Positions 1 to 10,772 of a stretch of DNA of 64,000 nt are shown in pieces (within the stretch, counting starts at the first letter, position 1; the number at the start of each line of letters is the position of its first letter). This stretch comes from Stramonita haemastoma. Lineage: Eukaryota; Mollusca; Gastropoda; Neogastropoda; Muricidae. The stretch covers positions 44,129,165 to 44,193,164 of the forward strand of contig CM060317.1 in the NCBI GenBank assembly GCA_030674155.1. The letters are read 5' to 3'. The notes under the pieces are model-generated. The model did not search any database. It was not told where the DNA came from and was given only the letters and a program-made list of their open reading frames with translations. The translations under genes were made by a program, and so were the position numbers.

Positions 1-87
1 ATCAACAAGGACAAAGGTCTAGATACTTTGTTGATATCAACAAGGACAAAGGTCTAGATACTTTGTTGATATCAACAAGGACAAAGT
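1..87. repeat. 35-bp tandem repeat with inverted ends
   Basis: Two full copies and the first 16 bases or so of a third copy of a 35-bp unit lie head to tail at the window edge. Each unit begins ATCAACAA and ends TTGTTGAT, so each is itself an imperfect inverted repeat, with TCTAGA near its middle. The array stops where the P450-like exon's donor side begins. It may extend left of the window. Confidence 0.9.
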
Positions 88-96
88 ATGCGAGAC

Positions 97-270
97 CTGC
101 GAGAATCTGTTGCACGCCACGGTTGGAGCAGATGTAGACAGTGGCTCGATTCAGCAGACGGCCGGCGAAGACGCGGGACTTGTACTGCTTCATCTGACTG
201 TTGACGAAGCCCACAGCATCGCTGTTAAAGTCCATGGACTGGTCCCCAAACACGGGCCATCCCACCGACC
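97..270 (-). CDS. Cytochrome P450-like exon (partial, possibly pseudogene)
   Basis: Read on the - strand, this stretch encodes about 58 residues starting GSVGWPVFGDQ, then KQYKSRVFAGRLLNR and TVYICSNRGVQQIL. This resembles the N-terminal beta-1 region of cytochrome P450s (the PGSxGxPxxGE segment followed by ThrVal-PheVal-Ser-Asn), with some resemblance to CYP74-clan proteins. A possible acceptor (CCAG) precedes base 270 and a possible donor (GCAG|GTCTCG) follows base 97; both splits are phase 1. The same frame continues upstream to about 484 but is interrupted by a TGA at 299-301. Either the exon starts at the acceptor, or this is a decayed copy. The heme-binding half would lie left of the window and is not seen. 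P450s are heme monooxygenases or rearranging enzymes; the substrate cannot be told. Confidence 0.45.
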
Positions 271-519
271 CTGGAATAGCCGCCATCAGGACACTCACTC
301 ACAAAAGCCCTGCTGTGCATGTTCTTCTCCAACGGATGGATAGCTGAGTCAGCGCCATCCTGTACTGAAGGCACTTTTCCCTGTCTTGTAAGGCGACAGT
401 GGGGCTGGGCAGAGAGCTGGTTACTCCGACAGGACTCGCTGGCGTCAGCTCTTTCTGTAGATTGATTTCGTCTTGCTCTGTCACTGCTGTATGGGAATCC
501 TGTCAGAGACATGATCGAT

Positions 520-850
<331 letters not shown>

Positions 851-851
851 C

Positions 852-1205
852 GGGGGACGGGATAGCCTAGTGGTCAGAATATTGCGCTGGCAATTTGACG
901 ACCCGGGTTCGATTCCCAGTCGAGGAGATTTTTCTTCTGGAGTTAATATCAGTGCCGACTCCACTCTCCCCAAAGTCCTTCGGATGAGACTATAAACCGA
1001 GGTCCAGTGTGCGAACGCACGCAGAACATCTTGCGCACAAGTTAAATCCTGTTCCGCTTTTCGTAAGAGTAGGCCATTGTGCGCTGGTGGGAACAGGTGA
1101 CATTTACAAAACTGTTTACACACTGGGACTGGATGTAAAAAAAAGCACATGAGGGCTTATTTCATTATCCTCGATATAAAAGAATAAATAAATAAATAAA
1201 ATAAT

Positions 1206-1207
<2 letters not shown>
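852..1207 (+). mobile_element. SINE family A, full-length copy
   Basis: A tRNA-derived SINE. The head GGGATAGCCTAGTGGTCAG matches an RNA polymerase III A box and GGTTCGATTCC a B box. A central domain follows (TTCGGATGAGACTATAAACC to about 1090), then a tail domain ending CGATATAAAAGAATAAA with an AAAT-rich 3' end. At least ten copies or fragments of this family occur in the window, so this copy serves as the reference. It is moved by a partner LINE and encodes nothing. Confidence 0.9.

Positions 1208-1208
<1 letters not shown>

Positions 1209-1291
<83 letters not shown>
1209..1291. repeat. (CT)n microsatellite
   Basis: About 80 bp of CT repeat directly after the A-rich tail of the preceding SINE. 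Confidence 0.97.
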
Positions 1292-1293
<2 letters not shown>

Positions 1294-1458
1294 CATCCAC
1301 TAAAAGAAACTACTGTAGTTCCAAAGGAATACAGACCAAGCTTTACTTCAAGTTTCATTGTGTCAGTGAAATGTATAGAGATTTGGGTTTATCGAAACAA
1401 TCCAGTTGCCAAGGTGTGGATGATTTGGACAGCAAAATCCTAAAGATATCTCCACCCA

Positions 1459-1755
1459 GGTGACGGGATAGCTCAGTGGTCAGAGGGCTTACTTTCCCCC
1501 AGCCAAGCTTAAGCAGCGTCGAGCGTGGTTGCCAATTGGATGGGTGACAGTTTGCGCGCCTTGGCTACACTGCAGTTCCCCCAGTTCACCCAGCTGTAAA
1601 TGGGTACCTGCCCTCCTTAGGGTCAGGGAAGGTAAAGCAGCTAGGGAGAGGAGATGGGCGCCGCCCTCAACATGCTGACCCCTAGAGAAGCTGAGGTCTC
1701 TGACGCCTCGCTCCCCTACGACCACACAAGTTATGGGACACCTTTACCTTTACCT
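1459..1755 (+). mobile_element. SINE-like element with TTTACC tail (family E)
   Basis: It begins with a tRNA-like head, GACGGGATAGCTCAGTGGTC. It continues with CCCAGCTGTAAATGGGTACC, a segment I associate with a recurrent invertebrate SINE domain, and ends in CCTTTACCTTTACCT repeats. No clean B box is seen, so the head is degenerate or of different origin. The decayed LINE begins immediately after it. Confidence 0.6.
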
Positions 1756-3200
1756 ATCTCCAACCATAATTGCCGAACATATTACAAACATTTATAACCT
1801 TTGCATTGAAAAATTTTCTTGTCCTAAAATGTTTAAAGAGGCCAAGATAATTCTAGTCTGCAAACCTGGTGATACTAACAACCCTTCTAACTACAAGCCT
1901 ATATCCATGCTGTCTACTTTGTCCAAACCTCTAGAAAAGCATCTGAAGCACAATTTGCTTTCACACTTTACATCAAATAACTTGTTCCACCCAAATCAGA
2001 GCATATTTAGAGAAAATCATTCATGCCATACAGCTCTCAGTAACCTTTTAGAACAGTGGCACTTAAATATAAACAATGATCTTTCAACGGGAATAGTCTT
2101 TGTGGACTTTGCCAAAGCCTTCGACACCATTGATTACAATCTTCTATTAAGGAAACTTATCATCTATGGCTTAGCCCCCAAAGCACTTAAACTACTTACC
2201 TCTTTCCTTACTGATAGAAAACAAGCAGTCCTTCATGATTCGTTCTACCTTCACTAATGCCTATAAGATATGGTGTTCCCCAGGGAACCGTTATAGGCAC
2301 AAAACTGTTTACAATATATATCAATGATCTTTTGCCTCTTTCTTCTTGTTGTGAACTTTTGCTGACGATACAACCTTGCACAGTTCAAGAAAAGATGTTA
2401 AATCAGTATGCAAAGATCTACAAAAAGATATTGCTAAACTTGTAACATGGACGGAATATAATCATATGGCCCTACATCCAAATAAATTGAAATTCATGTC
2501 AGTTACAACACGTCAGAAGCATCATAACATTAAAGCTAAATTATGTGACATGAATACATCAAAAGTTTGCAACAAAGGACTAGAAGAAGTAAATTCACAC
2601 ACACTTCTTGGGCTTTATATTGAGAATAACCTATTATGGTCAAGTCATGTCTATCATCTGTCCAAGACAATAGTCAAAAAGTGTTCCAACTCAATAGAAT
2701 TGAGCATTTTTCTTGACCAGCATACTAGAAAATAATTTTTATGCATACACTCAACCTGACATTGACTGTGCGTCAGCATGCTGGGCCTTGGTTTGTAAGA
2801 ATTGCTTAAATCCCTTGGACAGTGTATATAGACGTTCTCTAAAGCTAATCCTTCTCAGATGTTCTTCCTTAGAAATAAGTCATTACAAAGAGATTAATAT
2901 TTCTCCTTTTGGTATGAGATGTCGTTGTAATAAAGGCATTCTTACGTATAAAATTATAAGCAACCTTTCCCCACAAGACCTTCGTGACAGATTTTCGTAA
3001 AAAGCATTCGAGATAAAATTATCTTTGTTACTCCTGGACCTAGAACTGATGTTTTTATGACATCGCTTGTATATTCAGGTAGCAGAGTATGGAATAAAAT
3101 CCCTTCCGTCAACAAAAACAATGTGACATCATTCAAAAGGGAGTACTACAGATATCTATTGGAAATGTTATAAATTATTTTCATGCCAAGTTTAGTATGA
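1756..3200 (+). pseudogene. Decayed CR1/L2-group LINE reverse transcriptase
   Basis: Reverse transcriptase remains spread over at least three frames. The first block (1756-2254) has the fingers and motif A region (NYKPISMLSTLSK, then FVDFAKAFDTIDY). The next has YGVPQGTVIGTKLFTIYINDL (motif B and following). Later blocks cover the thumb and C-terminal region (LHPNKLKFM, LGLYIENNLLW, YKIISNLSPQDL, RVWNKIPS). The FADD box region around 2350-2390 is damaged, and there are stops and frameshifts near 2255, 2390, 2730 and 3000. Domain order matches CR1/L2-type LINEs. It is 5'-truncated (no endonuclease) and inactive. Confidence 0.85.
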
Positions 3201-3612
3201 ATACTTGATATATGTACTATAAAAACTTTTGTTGGTGTTTTTGTTGTTACACAGTGCAGATATTTGATCTGCCTGACTCGTGTAACTTCTTAGTAACGAC
3301 AGCATAGACAGTGGGAATGTGGCCTCTAACAAGAGGCTGCATAAATATTACAGTTTACCGCTATGGGCAAAGTGCATGCAGAGGACGGCTTTCGACCACC
3401 ACCCCAACGATTGAGAACGTCGCACAATTCACAGGTGTGGATCTAAATTTAGATCCACGACTCTGCGATTGGCAGTTCCGATCGCATGGGAAGTAATCTA
3501 ATTACCGCCCCGCCACATTGTTATTTTCTGTTTAATTATGTTTCCATATTTTAGTATGTTATATTGTGCTTTGGGATGACAATGATATTTGTGTTATTCC
3601 CTGTTATTTCCT

Positions 3613-3615
3613 CTG

Positions 3616-3687
<72 letters not shown>

Positions 3688-3690
3688 TGT
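3613..3690. repeat. (GTGC)n/(GT)n microsatellite, left part
   Basis: GT dinucleotide merging into GTGC tetranucleotide repeat. The same GCGT repeat resumes at 4019-4060, so SINE 3694-4020 appears to have inserted inside a pre-existing array. Confidence 0.95.
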
Positions 3691-3693
3691 GTG

Positions 3694-4020
3694 TTTTTAT
3701 TCTGTTATATCGAGGATAATGAAATGAGCACTCTTGTGCTTTTTTACATCCAGTCCCCGTGTGTATGCAGTTTTGTAAATGTAATCTGTTCCCACCGGCA
3801 CTCGATGGCCTACTCTTACGAAAAGCGGAACAGGATTTAACGTGTGTGAAGATGTTCTGCATGCGTTCACACACGGGGCCTCGGTCTCAAACCGAAGGAC
3901 TTTGGGAGAGTGGAGTCAGCACTGATGTTAACTCCAGGAGAAAAATCTCCTCGAACAGGAATCGAACGGGTTGTCAAAATTTCGAGCGCAATGTTCTGAC
4001 CACAAGGCTATCCCATCCCG
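3694..4020 (-). mobile_element. SINE family A, near full-length
   Basis: Reverse-oriented copy: the tail complement (TTATATCGAGGATAATG) comes first, then the central domain, then a degenerate tRNA-like head ending in CTATCCCATCCCG. The B-box region is altered (ATCGAACGGGTTG). GCGT repeats flank both sides. Confidence 0.9.
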
Positions 4021-4060
4021 CGTGCGTGCGTGCGTGCGCGTGCGTGCGTGCGTGCGTGCG
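4019..4060. repeat. (GCGT)n microsatellite, right part
   Basis: Continuation of the GCGT array beyond the SINE insertion. Confidence 0.9.
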
Positions 4061-4079
4061 AGCTGATGGCTCTGAAGGC

Positions 4080-4405
4080 TCATTCAGTTGACAATCTCTG
4101 CAGGCTACTTCAGCTGACAATATCTGCAGGTTTATTGAGCTAATAATCTCTGCAGGCTCCTTCAGCTGACAATGTTTATAGGTTCATTTCGCTTCTGCAA
4201 ACTCCTTCAGCTGACAATCTCTGCAGGCTCCTTCAGCTGACAATCTCTGCAGACTCCTTCAGCTGACAATCTCTGCAGGCTCCTTCAGCTGACAATCTCT
4301 GCAGACTCATTCAGGTGAGAAATCTCTGCAGCTCATTTAGCTGACAGTCTCTATAGGCTCCTTCAGCTGACAATCTCTGCAGGCTCATTCAGCTGACAGT
4401 TTCTT
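4080..4405. repeat. 26-bp minisatellite
   Basis: About a dozen degenerate copies of a unit reading CTCCTTCAGCTGACAATCTC plus TGCAGG. Every good copy carries CAGCTG and CTGCAG, two 6-bp palindromes 9 bp apart. Copies vary in length, with partly deleted units near 4150-4200 and 4330. Confidence 0.9.
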
Positions 4406-5880
4406 AAACAGAAGAACTAACCAAATCACACATTTTTTAAATGTCCTACATCCCTGTTGGATCACATAAATGTTGTTCAATGATGTTTGCTCTTATCGAA
4501 CACACGAAAGAACCACCCAATATATATATATATATATATATTTCTATAATAATGCCTCCATTTCATTGTTTTGACCAGCCTTCAGCTTCAGATTTGGTCG
4601 TCTGTGAATGAGATGATCAAGCAACTAAAAAAATATCATGAAACATATTCAACATAGGCAAAACAAGTTGGAAGCAGTCAATTTTCAAACTCAAATAGTT
4701 TCTTGACCCAGGCTGGCCGAGATCAGGATGGAGTTACTACAGTGGCTAGAGTCAGAACTTGCTCATGGACCCTATGTGTAAACACCAGTTTCAAACCATA
4801 CAATATGAAAGTCTCCTGTTCCTCTTACTCGATTTTTATTTCTGCAAAGTTAGTCACACTGAAAGCGTAGCCTATTCCAGCAAAACTGCAATGTCAACTG
4901 TGTAGATAACGTCTTCCATTTCAGTTCTAGATCTATACAGTTTAGATCTTGACAAGCATGGATGATATCATAAGATCAAGATTGTCGGTTCGATTAATTA
5001 CAATTACCTGTCTTGACAACAAATTATGCAGTTTTAGGCCTTATTTGAACTATAGAAAATATATACATGAAAACATACCTTTATATACGCCTGTTTGTAG
5101 TCAACTTTCAGTTTTGGAACAAAAACTCTGATGTACGTTCGTCTTTCAGCTTAAACTTCCGGCGAATTTCTCCCGCTTTGCTCCATCCGGGAGAAAAACG
5201 AAATGTACACCTAAAATGAACAGCCCACTCAGTATTAATTAGATCGTTGTCAATCACAAACTATACATATTTCAAACATTATAGAGAGAAAATGTGATTA
5301 GACTTATGAAATTACATAATGCCATTCATTAGTTTTATCCCCCCCAATTTTTTTTTGAGAAAAGTACAAGAGAAGTGGGTTCGTGCGCAAATAAAACCTT
5401 GGACCTTAGCCTTGACAAAGTGATCAAAGGGTGTCTGAACAAAAAAGTCTGAACAATTTGGCCACAGAAATTGCATCATATTTACACAATACCAGCCGGT
5501 CTACCTATCCCTATTACCTCAAAATTGAGAAATCATTGGAGAATCATCAAGAAATGTGATTCTCATAACATAGGCATCCAAACACATTAGGCTACAGAGT
5601 AAAATCTAGAACATAGAATTAATTTAAACACTGGAATACATAGAAAATAGAATACCTATGTATCCTAACAGATAGTTTAAATTGCTGTGTTAACCATACA
5701 TAGATCTCAATCGTGCTTATTCAAAGCATTTTAACTGGTTTTAGCAGCACATTAGGTTACACAATTGGTGAGGTAAGCTTATCTGCTGAGAAATTGTCTG
5801 TGTAACATGTGGTCTGGCAGATATTCTGCATAGTGATGCATCAATGGGGAAAAAAACTTAACTGTACAACACACACAGCT
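4406..5880. other. Non-coding AT-rich stretch
   Basis: No convincing coding region. A short (AT)n run lies at 4520-4541. An open frame of 60 codons near 4949 has no recognisable domain and no splice context, so I do not call it. Confidence 0.5.
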
Positions 5881-5895
5881 GCACGCACGCACGCA

Positions 5896-6630
<735 letters not shown>

Positions 6631-6639
6631 ACAACCATC

Positions 6640-7620
6640 CAGAATACCTTCATAAATAAGCAGCATGTGTGGCTGTCTTTTTTTTAATTTGAAAAAGGCC
6701 TACAATACTGCCTAGAGATACGGAATTATGTCGGACCTGCGTGATTTGGGGTTTTGTGGTCGTTTGCCACTGTTCCTGAACAGCTCTCTGGTTTCAGGTT
6801 TCAGGTGCAGGTTAGTTCTACGCTCTCTGACATCTTTGAGCAAGAGATGGGGGTCCTGCAGGAAAGCATCCTGTCTCGGGCTCTCATCAGCATAAAATAA
6901 ACAACATCGTCAGAATTCAAGTTTTCTGCCACAAAGACGAAATACATCCACCACTAACCAGCTTAGAGAATACTTTCCAGATCCTGTTATTCGTTTGGGA
7001 GAGTCTACCATCCCAGCAGTAACTGAGGCCAAATTCTTAGGGATTATTTTTTACCAGAAACTGAATTTCAGGTCACATCCAACATCTGAGAACGTCCTGT
7101 CAGAAAGCACTGAACCTCCTGCAGGTGATCACCCACACTGATTTGGGAGCAGATAGGAGAACACTGCTGCATATCTACAGGATGCTGGTGTGCTACAAAA
7201 TGGACTATGGTTGTCAGGTTTACAGATCAGTGAGGCCATCTTACCTTAAAGTTCTGGACCCCATCCACCACCAGGGGAGCAGAATCTGTCTGGCAGTGTT
7301 CTGAACAATGCCTGTATATAGTGTGTATGCGGAAGCAGGAGAACCCTCTTTGAAGAACCGCCATCTGAAGCTGACTCTGAACTACTACATGAAACCGTAT
7401 TCGGAAAACAACAATCTGTTTAGGATTATGTTTCAACCCCCGGTTTCAGGCCAAGTTCGAGAAATCTCCCTCTGCCACCCCTCCTCTGGAGATTCGGATC
7501 CTTCCTGATCTCCAGGGGGCAGCTGTTGATTTGAGTGTTATCTGGGACTTCCCCATGTTATCTAAGACACCTATGTGGATGGTAGAAACCCCAGCTGTCC
7601 ATTTTGATCTTGCTGCTCAT
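6640..7620 (+). pseudogene. Decayed I/Jockey-group LINE reverse transcriptase
   Basis: Several frames encode broken reverse transcriptase. FDLEKAY-like motif A lies near 6690-6720. A motif B region near 6850 (GSCRKAS in place of GVPQGS) follows, and downstream is a C-terminal block with GADRRTLLHIYRMLV, KMDYGCQVY and LDPIHHQGSRICL (about 7140-7300). This C-terminal pattern is typical of I/Jockey-type LINE proteins. Stops and frameshifts are frequent, for example in the catalytic region and at about 7305. No FADD box is preserved. Confidence 0.8.
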
Positions 7621-8100
7621 AAGAAAGATGTCACCAGTTCGACGTTATAAATTTCGCCATGTGCAGATGTCGCCACAGAATTTGAAATATTTGGGGGAAA
7701 AAAGCCAACCCGATATCTTGTAACCAAATTCAAAATGGTATCCAGGGTCTTCACTACCTGAAGACTCTCCTGTCGCATTGCATTGCGGGATATGCGATAG
7801 TGAAAGTAAAAGTTGTTGACCTACCACTGGTCTTGGTTAATCCAATGGTGGGTAACGAATCACAATTTCATATTGATAGTCCTTATCCGTCTGGGGTGGG
7901 GGTGGAGGTTGGAAATTGGTCGAGCGTTTACACATACGCTGTCACTTCAGGCTACCATGGTGGCTTGTCCCACCAGCAAGCTGGTGGTTAAAGGTGCCCC
8001 CACACCACCTGGATTGGTGGGCAGGGTGTGAGGCCCCAGACCATAAAAAAAGTTGGGGGGGGGAGTGAGTTGGGGGAGGGATGGTGGTGGATGTGATACT
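7621..8100. other. Non-coding stretch
   Basis: Includes a G-run at 8053-8061. No gene or clear repeat copy is seen. Confidence 0.4.
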
Positions 8101-8104
8101 AACT

Positions 8105-8945
8105 TGTCCAGAGGGCCCTCAAGCAGATGGCATCACAGGAGGAGGCCTCAGCGACTTCAGCTGGGAGGGAGTTCCAGTCAGCGACTGTTCTCGGAAGAAT
8201 GTATATTTCCTGTAGTCGGTGCAGCAGGGCATTCTTTGAAGCTGCAGATCATGTTTTCTACACTGACCTCTTGGAGGCTGCTTCATGAGGCCGGGGCAGG
8301 ACAGGCAAGCTTGATGGTTGAGGATCTTGTGGAGCATTGCAAGCTTGGCGCAGCGACGTCGTTGTTGAAGTGTAGGCCATTCAAGCAGTGTCAGCATGTC
8401 TGTGACTCTGGAAGTATTGCGGTAGCGGTTGGTCACAAATCTGGCTGCCCTTCTCTGAACCTTCTCGAGGGTTGTGACGAGTTTCTCTCTGTGTGGGTCC
8501 CATACAGTGGAGGCGTACTCTACAATGGGTCGGACCATTGCTTTGCAGGCCAGTTCTTTTGTACGGCTGGAGCACACTTTCTAGTTACTTCTTAAGAAAG
8601 CCAGAGTTCTGTTGGCCCAAGCACAGATGTTTTCGATGTGTTGTGTGAAGTCCAGCTTTGTCTCCAGCATGACCCCAAGGTATAGTTGGAAAGAAGAGGA
8701 AAATGGCTTCTAGTGAAGGACAGCACGTGCACTTGTCTGGATGGAAGGCCATGTCCCATTCTTTCTCCCATTGTTCCAGCGCTGGAGGTCCTCCTGAAGT
8801 TTGGCTGGGTCGTCTGCGCAGGTGGTAAACCTGTAGACTTCTGTATCATCAGCAAAAAGTCTTGACTGGGAGGAAATCTTGGAGTGGAGGTCATTTATGT
8901 AGCACAGGAAGAGACAGGGTCCCAGGACGAGCCCTGGGGACACCT
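8105..8945 (-). pseudogene. LINE reverse transcriptase C-terminal fragment (Jockey/CR1-like)
   Basis: On the - strand, the first block (from about 8943) has GLVLGPCLFLCYINDL then LFADDTEVYR, the motif C catalytic box. A second block (8577-8119) in another frame has KAMVRPIVEYASTVWDP, LEKVQRRAARFV and LLEWPTLQQRR, the classical C-terminal region of Jockey/CR1-type LINE proteins. A stop and frameshift separate them near 8585-8710. Everything upstream of motif B is absent because of 5' truncation. Confidence 0.85.
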
Positions 8946-8970
8946 GTCTTCACGTTGACATGGGTGGATT

Positions 8971-9025
8971 GGTTTATAGTCTCATCCGAAGGACTTTTGG
9001 GGGGAGTGGAGTCGGCACTGAAGTT
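8971..9025 (-). mobile_element. SINE family A fragment
   Basis: About 55 bp match the junction of the central domain and the post-head segment (TATAGTCTCATCCGAAGGAC through GAGTCGGCACTGA). It abuts the LINE fragment. Confidence 0.75.
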
Positions 9026-9249
9026 TCCATAAGTATACTAAATGATGATACTGACGATTGCAACGTGTGCATTTTGGCAGGAATCCTTCAGAGGAGGAGA
9101 ACACTGCGGTCACTGGGTATGAAAAAACCAGGACATCGCCATCGTCGCCGGGGACATCGCTGCCATTGCCGAGGGCATGGCTGCCGAGGGCATCTTGCTA
9201 TCTTTCCATGATTTTACTGCAGTTTATAAAGTTTTATAGTTTTCAGTAA

Positions 9250-9351
9250 GAGGTAGTGTGTGGGGTGGGGGTGGGGGAAGTAGAAGTGGTGGTGGTTGTG
9301 GTGGTGATGTGTGTGTGTGGTGTAGAAGTAGTGTGTGTGAGGTGTTTTTGT

Positions 9352-9423
<72 letters not shown>

Positions 9424-9603
9424 TGCGCGCGCGTGTGTGTGTGTTTGTGTAGGTGTGTGTGTGTGAAGTTGTTGTAGTAGTAGTAGTAGTAGTAGTAGCA
9501 GCAGCAGCAGCGGCGGCGGCGGCGGCGGTAGTAGTAGTAGTCATAGCAGTAGTACAGATACACACAAAAGCTTCTGTGTGTAGAAGTAGTAGTAGTAGTA
9601 GCC

Positions 9604-9674
<71 letters not shown>

Positions 9675-9690
9675 TGGTGGTGGTGGTGGT
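9250..9690. repeat. (GTA)n/(GTG)n trinucleotide cluster
   Basis: Long GTA arrays at about 9352-9420, 9472-9500 and 9585-9672 alternate with GT, CAG/CGG and GTG stretches. All frames are open over parts of it because of the 3-bp period; none is a gene. Confidence 0.95.
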
Positions 9691-9699
9691 GGTGGTAGA

Positions 9700-10200
9700 A
9701 GGCTAAAGTCCTCTGAAATTTTACGTCTTTACGTAAAATGTTATTTCTAAAAATCTGCGAAGAACTGTAATTCCAAATTACTGCAATTTTGGGGTGTGAG
9801 TGTCAGTGACTCCCCCGAGTTTCCCCAGTTTGTTTTGTTTTGTTTTGTTGGTATATTTGGGGGGGGGGGGGTGGTTCTTGTTGTTGCCGCTGTTGTTGTT
9901 GTTTTGTTTCTTCTCAGTATGTATGCTGTGGCTTTGGGGAAATATGCTGGGTTTTTGTCTTTGGGCTCCTATGTTGTTTTTTTGTTTTTTAAGGGAAACA
10001 AATTGTATTTGTTTTTGGTTTGGCTTGGGGTGGTTTTGTGTGTGTGTGTGAACGTTAAATCTTAATGCGTGGCTGTTGTTGTTGTTATTGTTGTTGTTAT
10101 TGTCAAATTGATAGTACTGTTTTATAGTAAGAAGGGCTGTGGGAATGTATTTTGTTACATATTTTTTAAAATTATTTTTGTTTGATACTGATGTAACCTG
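9700..10200. other. T/G-rich non-coding stretch
   Basis: Homopolymer and TTG/GTT-rich sequence, including a G-run at about 9860-9871. No coding signature is seen. Confidence 0.5.
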
Positions 10201-10207
10201 AAAACTT

Positions 10208-10315
<108 letters not shown>

Positions 10316-10350
10316 TGTTTTTTGGGGTTTTTTGGGTGGTGGTGGTGGTG

Positions 10351-10705
10351 GTGGGGATAGCCTAGTGGTCAGAACATTGCGCTGGCATTTTGACCATCGC
10401 GGTTCGATTCCCGTTCGAGGGGATTTTTCCTCTGGAGTTAACATCAGCGCTGACTCCATTCTCCCTAAAAGTCCTTCGGATAAGACTATAAACCGAGGCC
10501 CCGTGTGCGGACGCGCGCAGAACATCTTGCACATACGTTAAATCCTGTTCCGCTTTTCGAAAGAGTAGGCCATCGTGTGCCGGTGGAGACAGATGACATG
10601 ATTTACAAAACTGCTTACACACAGGGACTGGATGTAAAAAAGCACACGAGTGCTTATTCCTTTATCCTCGATATAAAAGAATTAAATATAAATATAAATA
10701 AATAT
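10351..10705 (+). mobile_element. SINE family A, full-length copy
   Basis: Head GGGGATAGCCTAGTGGTCAG (A box), GGTTCGATTCC (B box), central domain with TCGGATAAGACTATAAACC, and tail ending CGATATAAAAGAATTAAA followed by TAAA/TATAAA repeats. It closely matches the copy at 852. Confidence 0.92.
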
Positions 10706-10772
10706 GTTTTCGTGCTTTTTTTTTTAAACGTTGAATTAATATCGTTGTTGTTGTTTATGTAAATGGGACATC

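Noticed and set aside
1..87. CRISPR array
   Set aside because: Units are directly adjacent without unique spacers, and the genome is eukaryotic.
852..930. Genuine tRNA gene at the SINE head
   Set aside because: The A and B boxes are present but the sequence does not fold as a full cloverleaf with a CCA-side acceptor stem and is followed by the SINE body; the same holds for the other SINE heads.
4949..5131. 60-codon frame
   Set aside because: No domain, no splice sites, AT-rich; expected by chance.
9224..9698. Poly-Val/Thr/Leu/Ser proteins
   Set aside because: Trinucleotide microsatellite translated in different frames.
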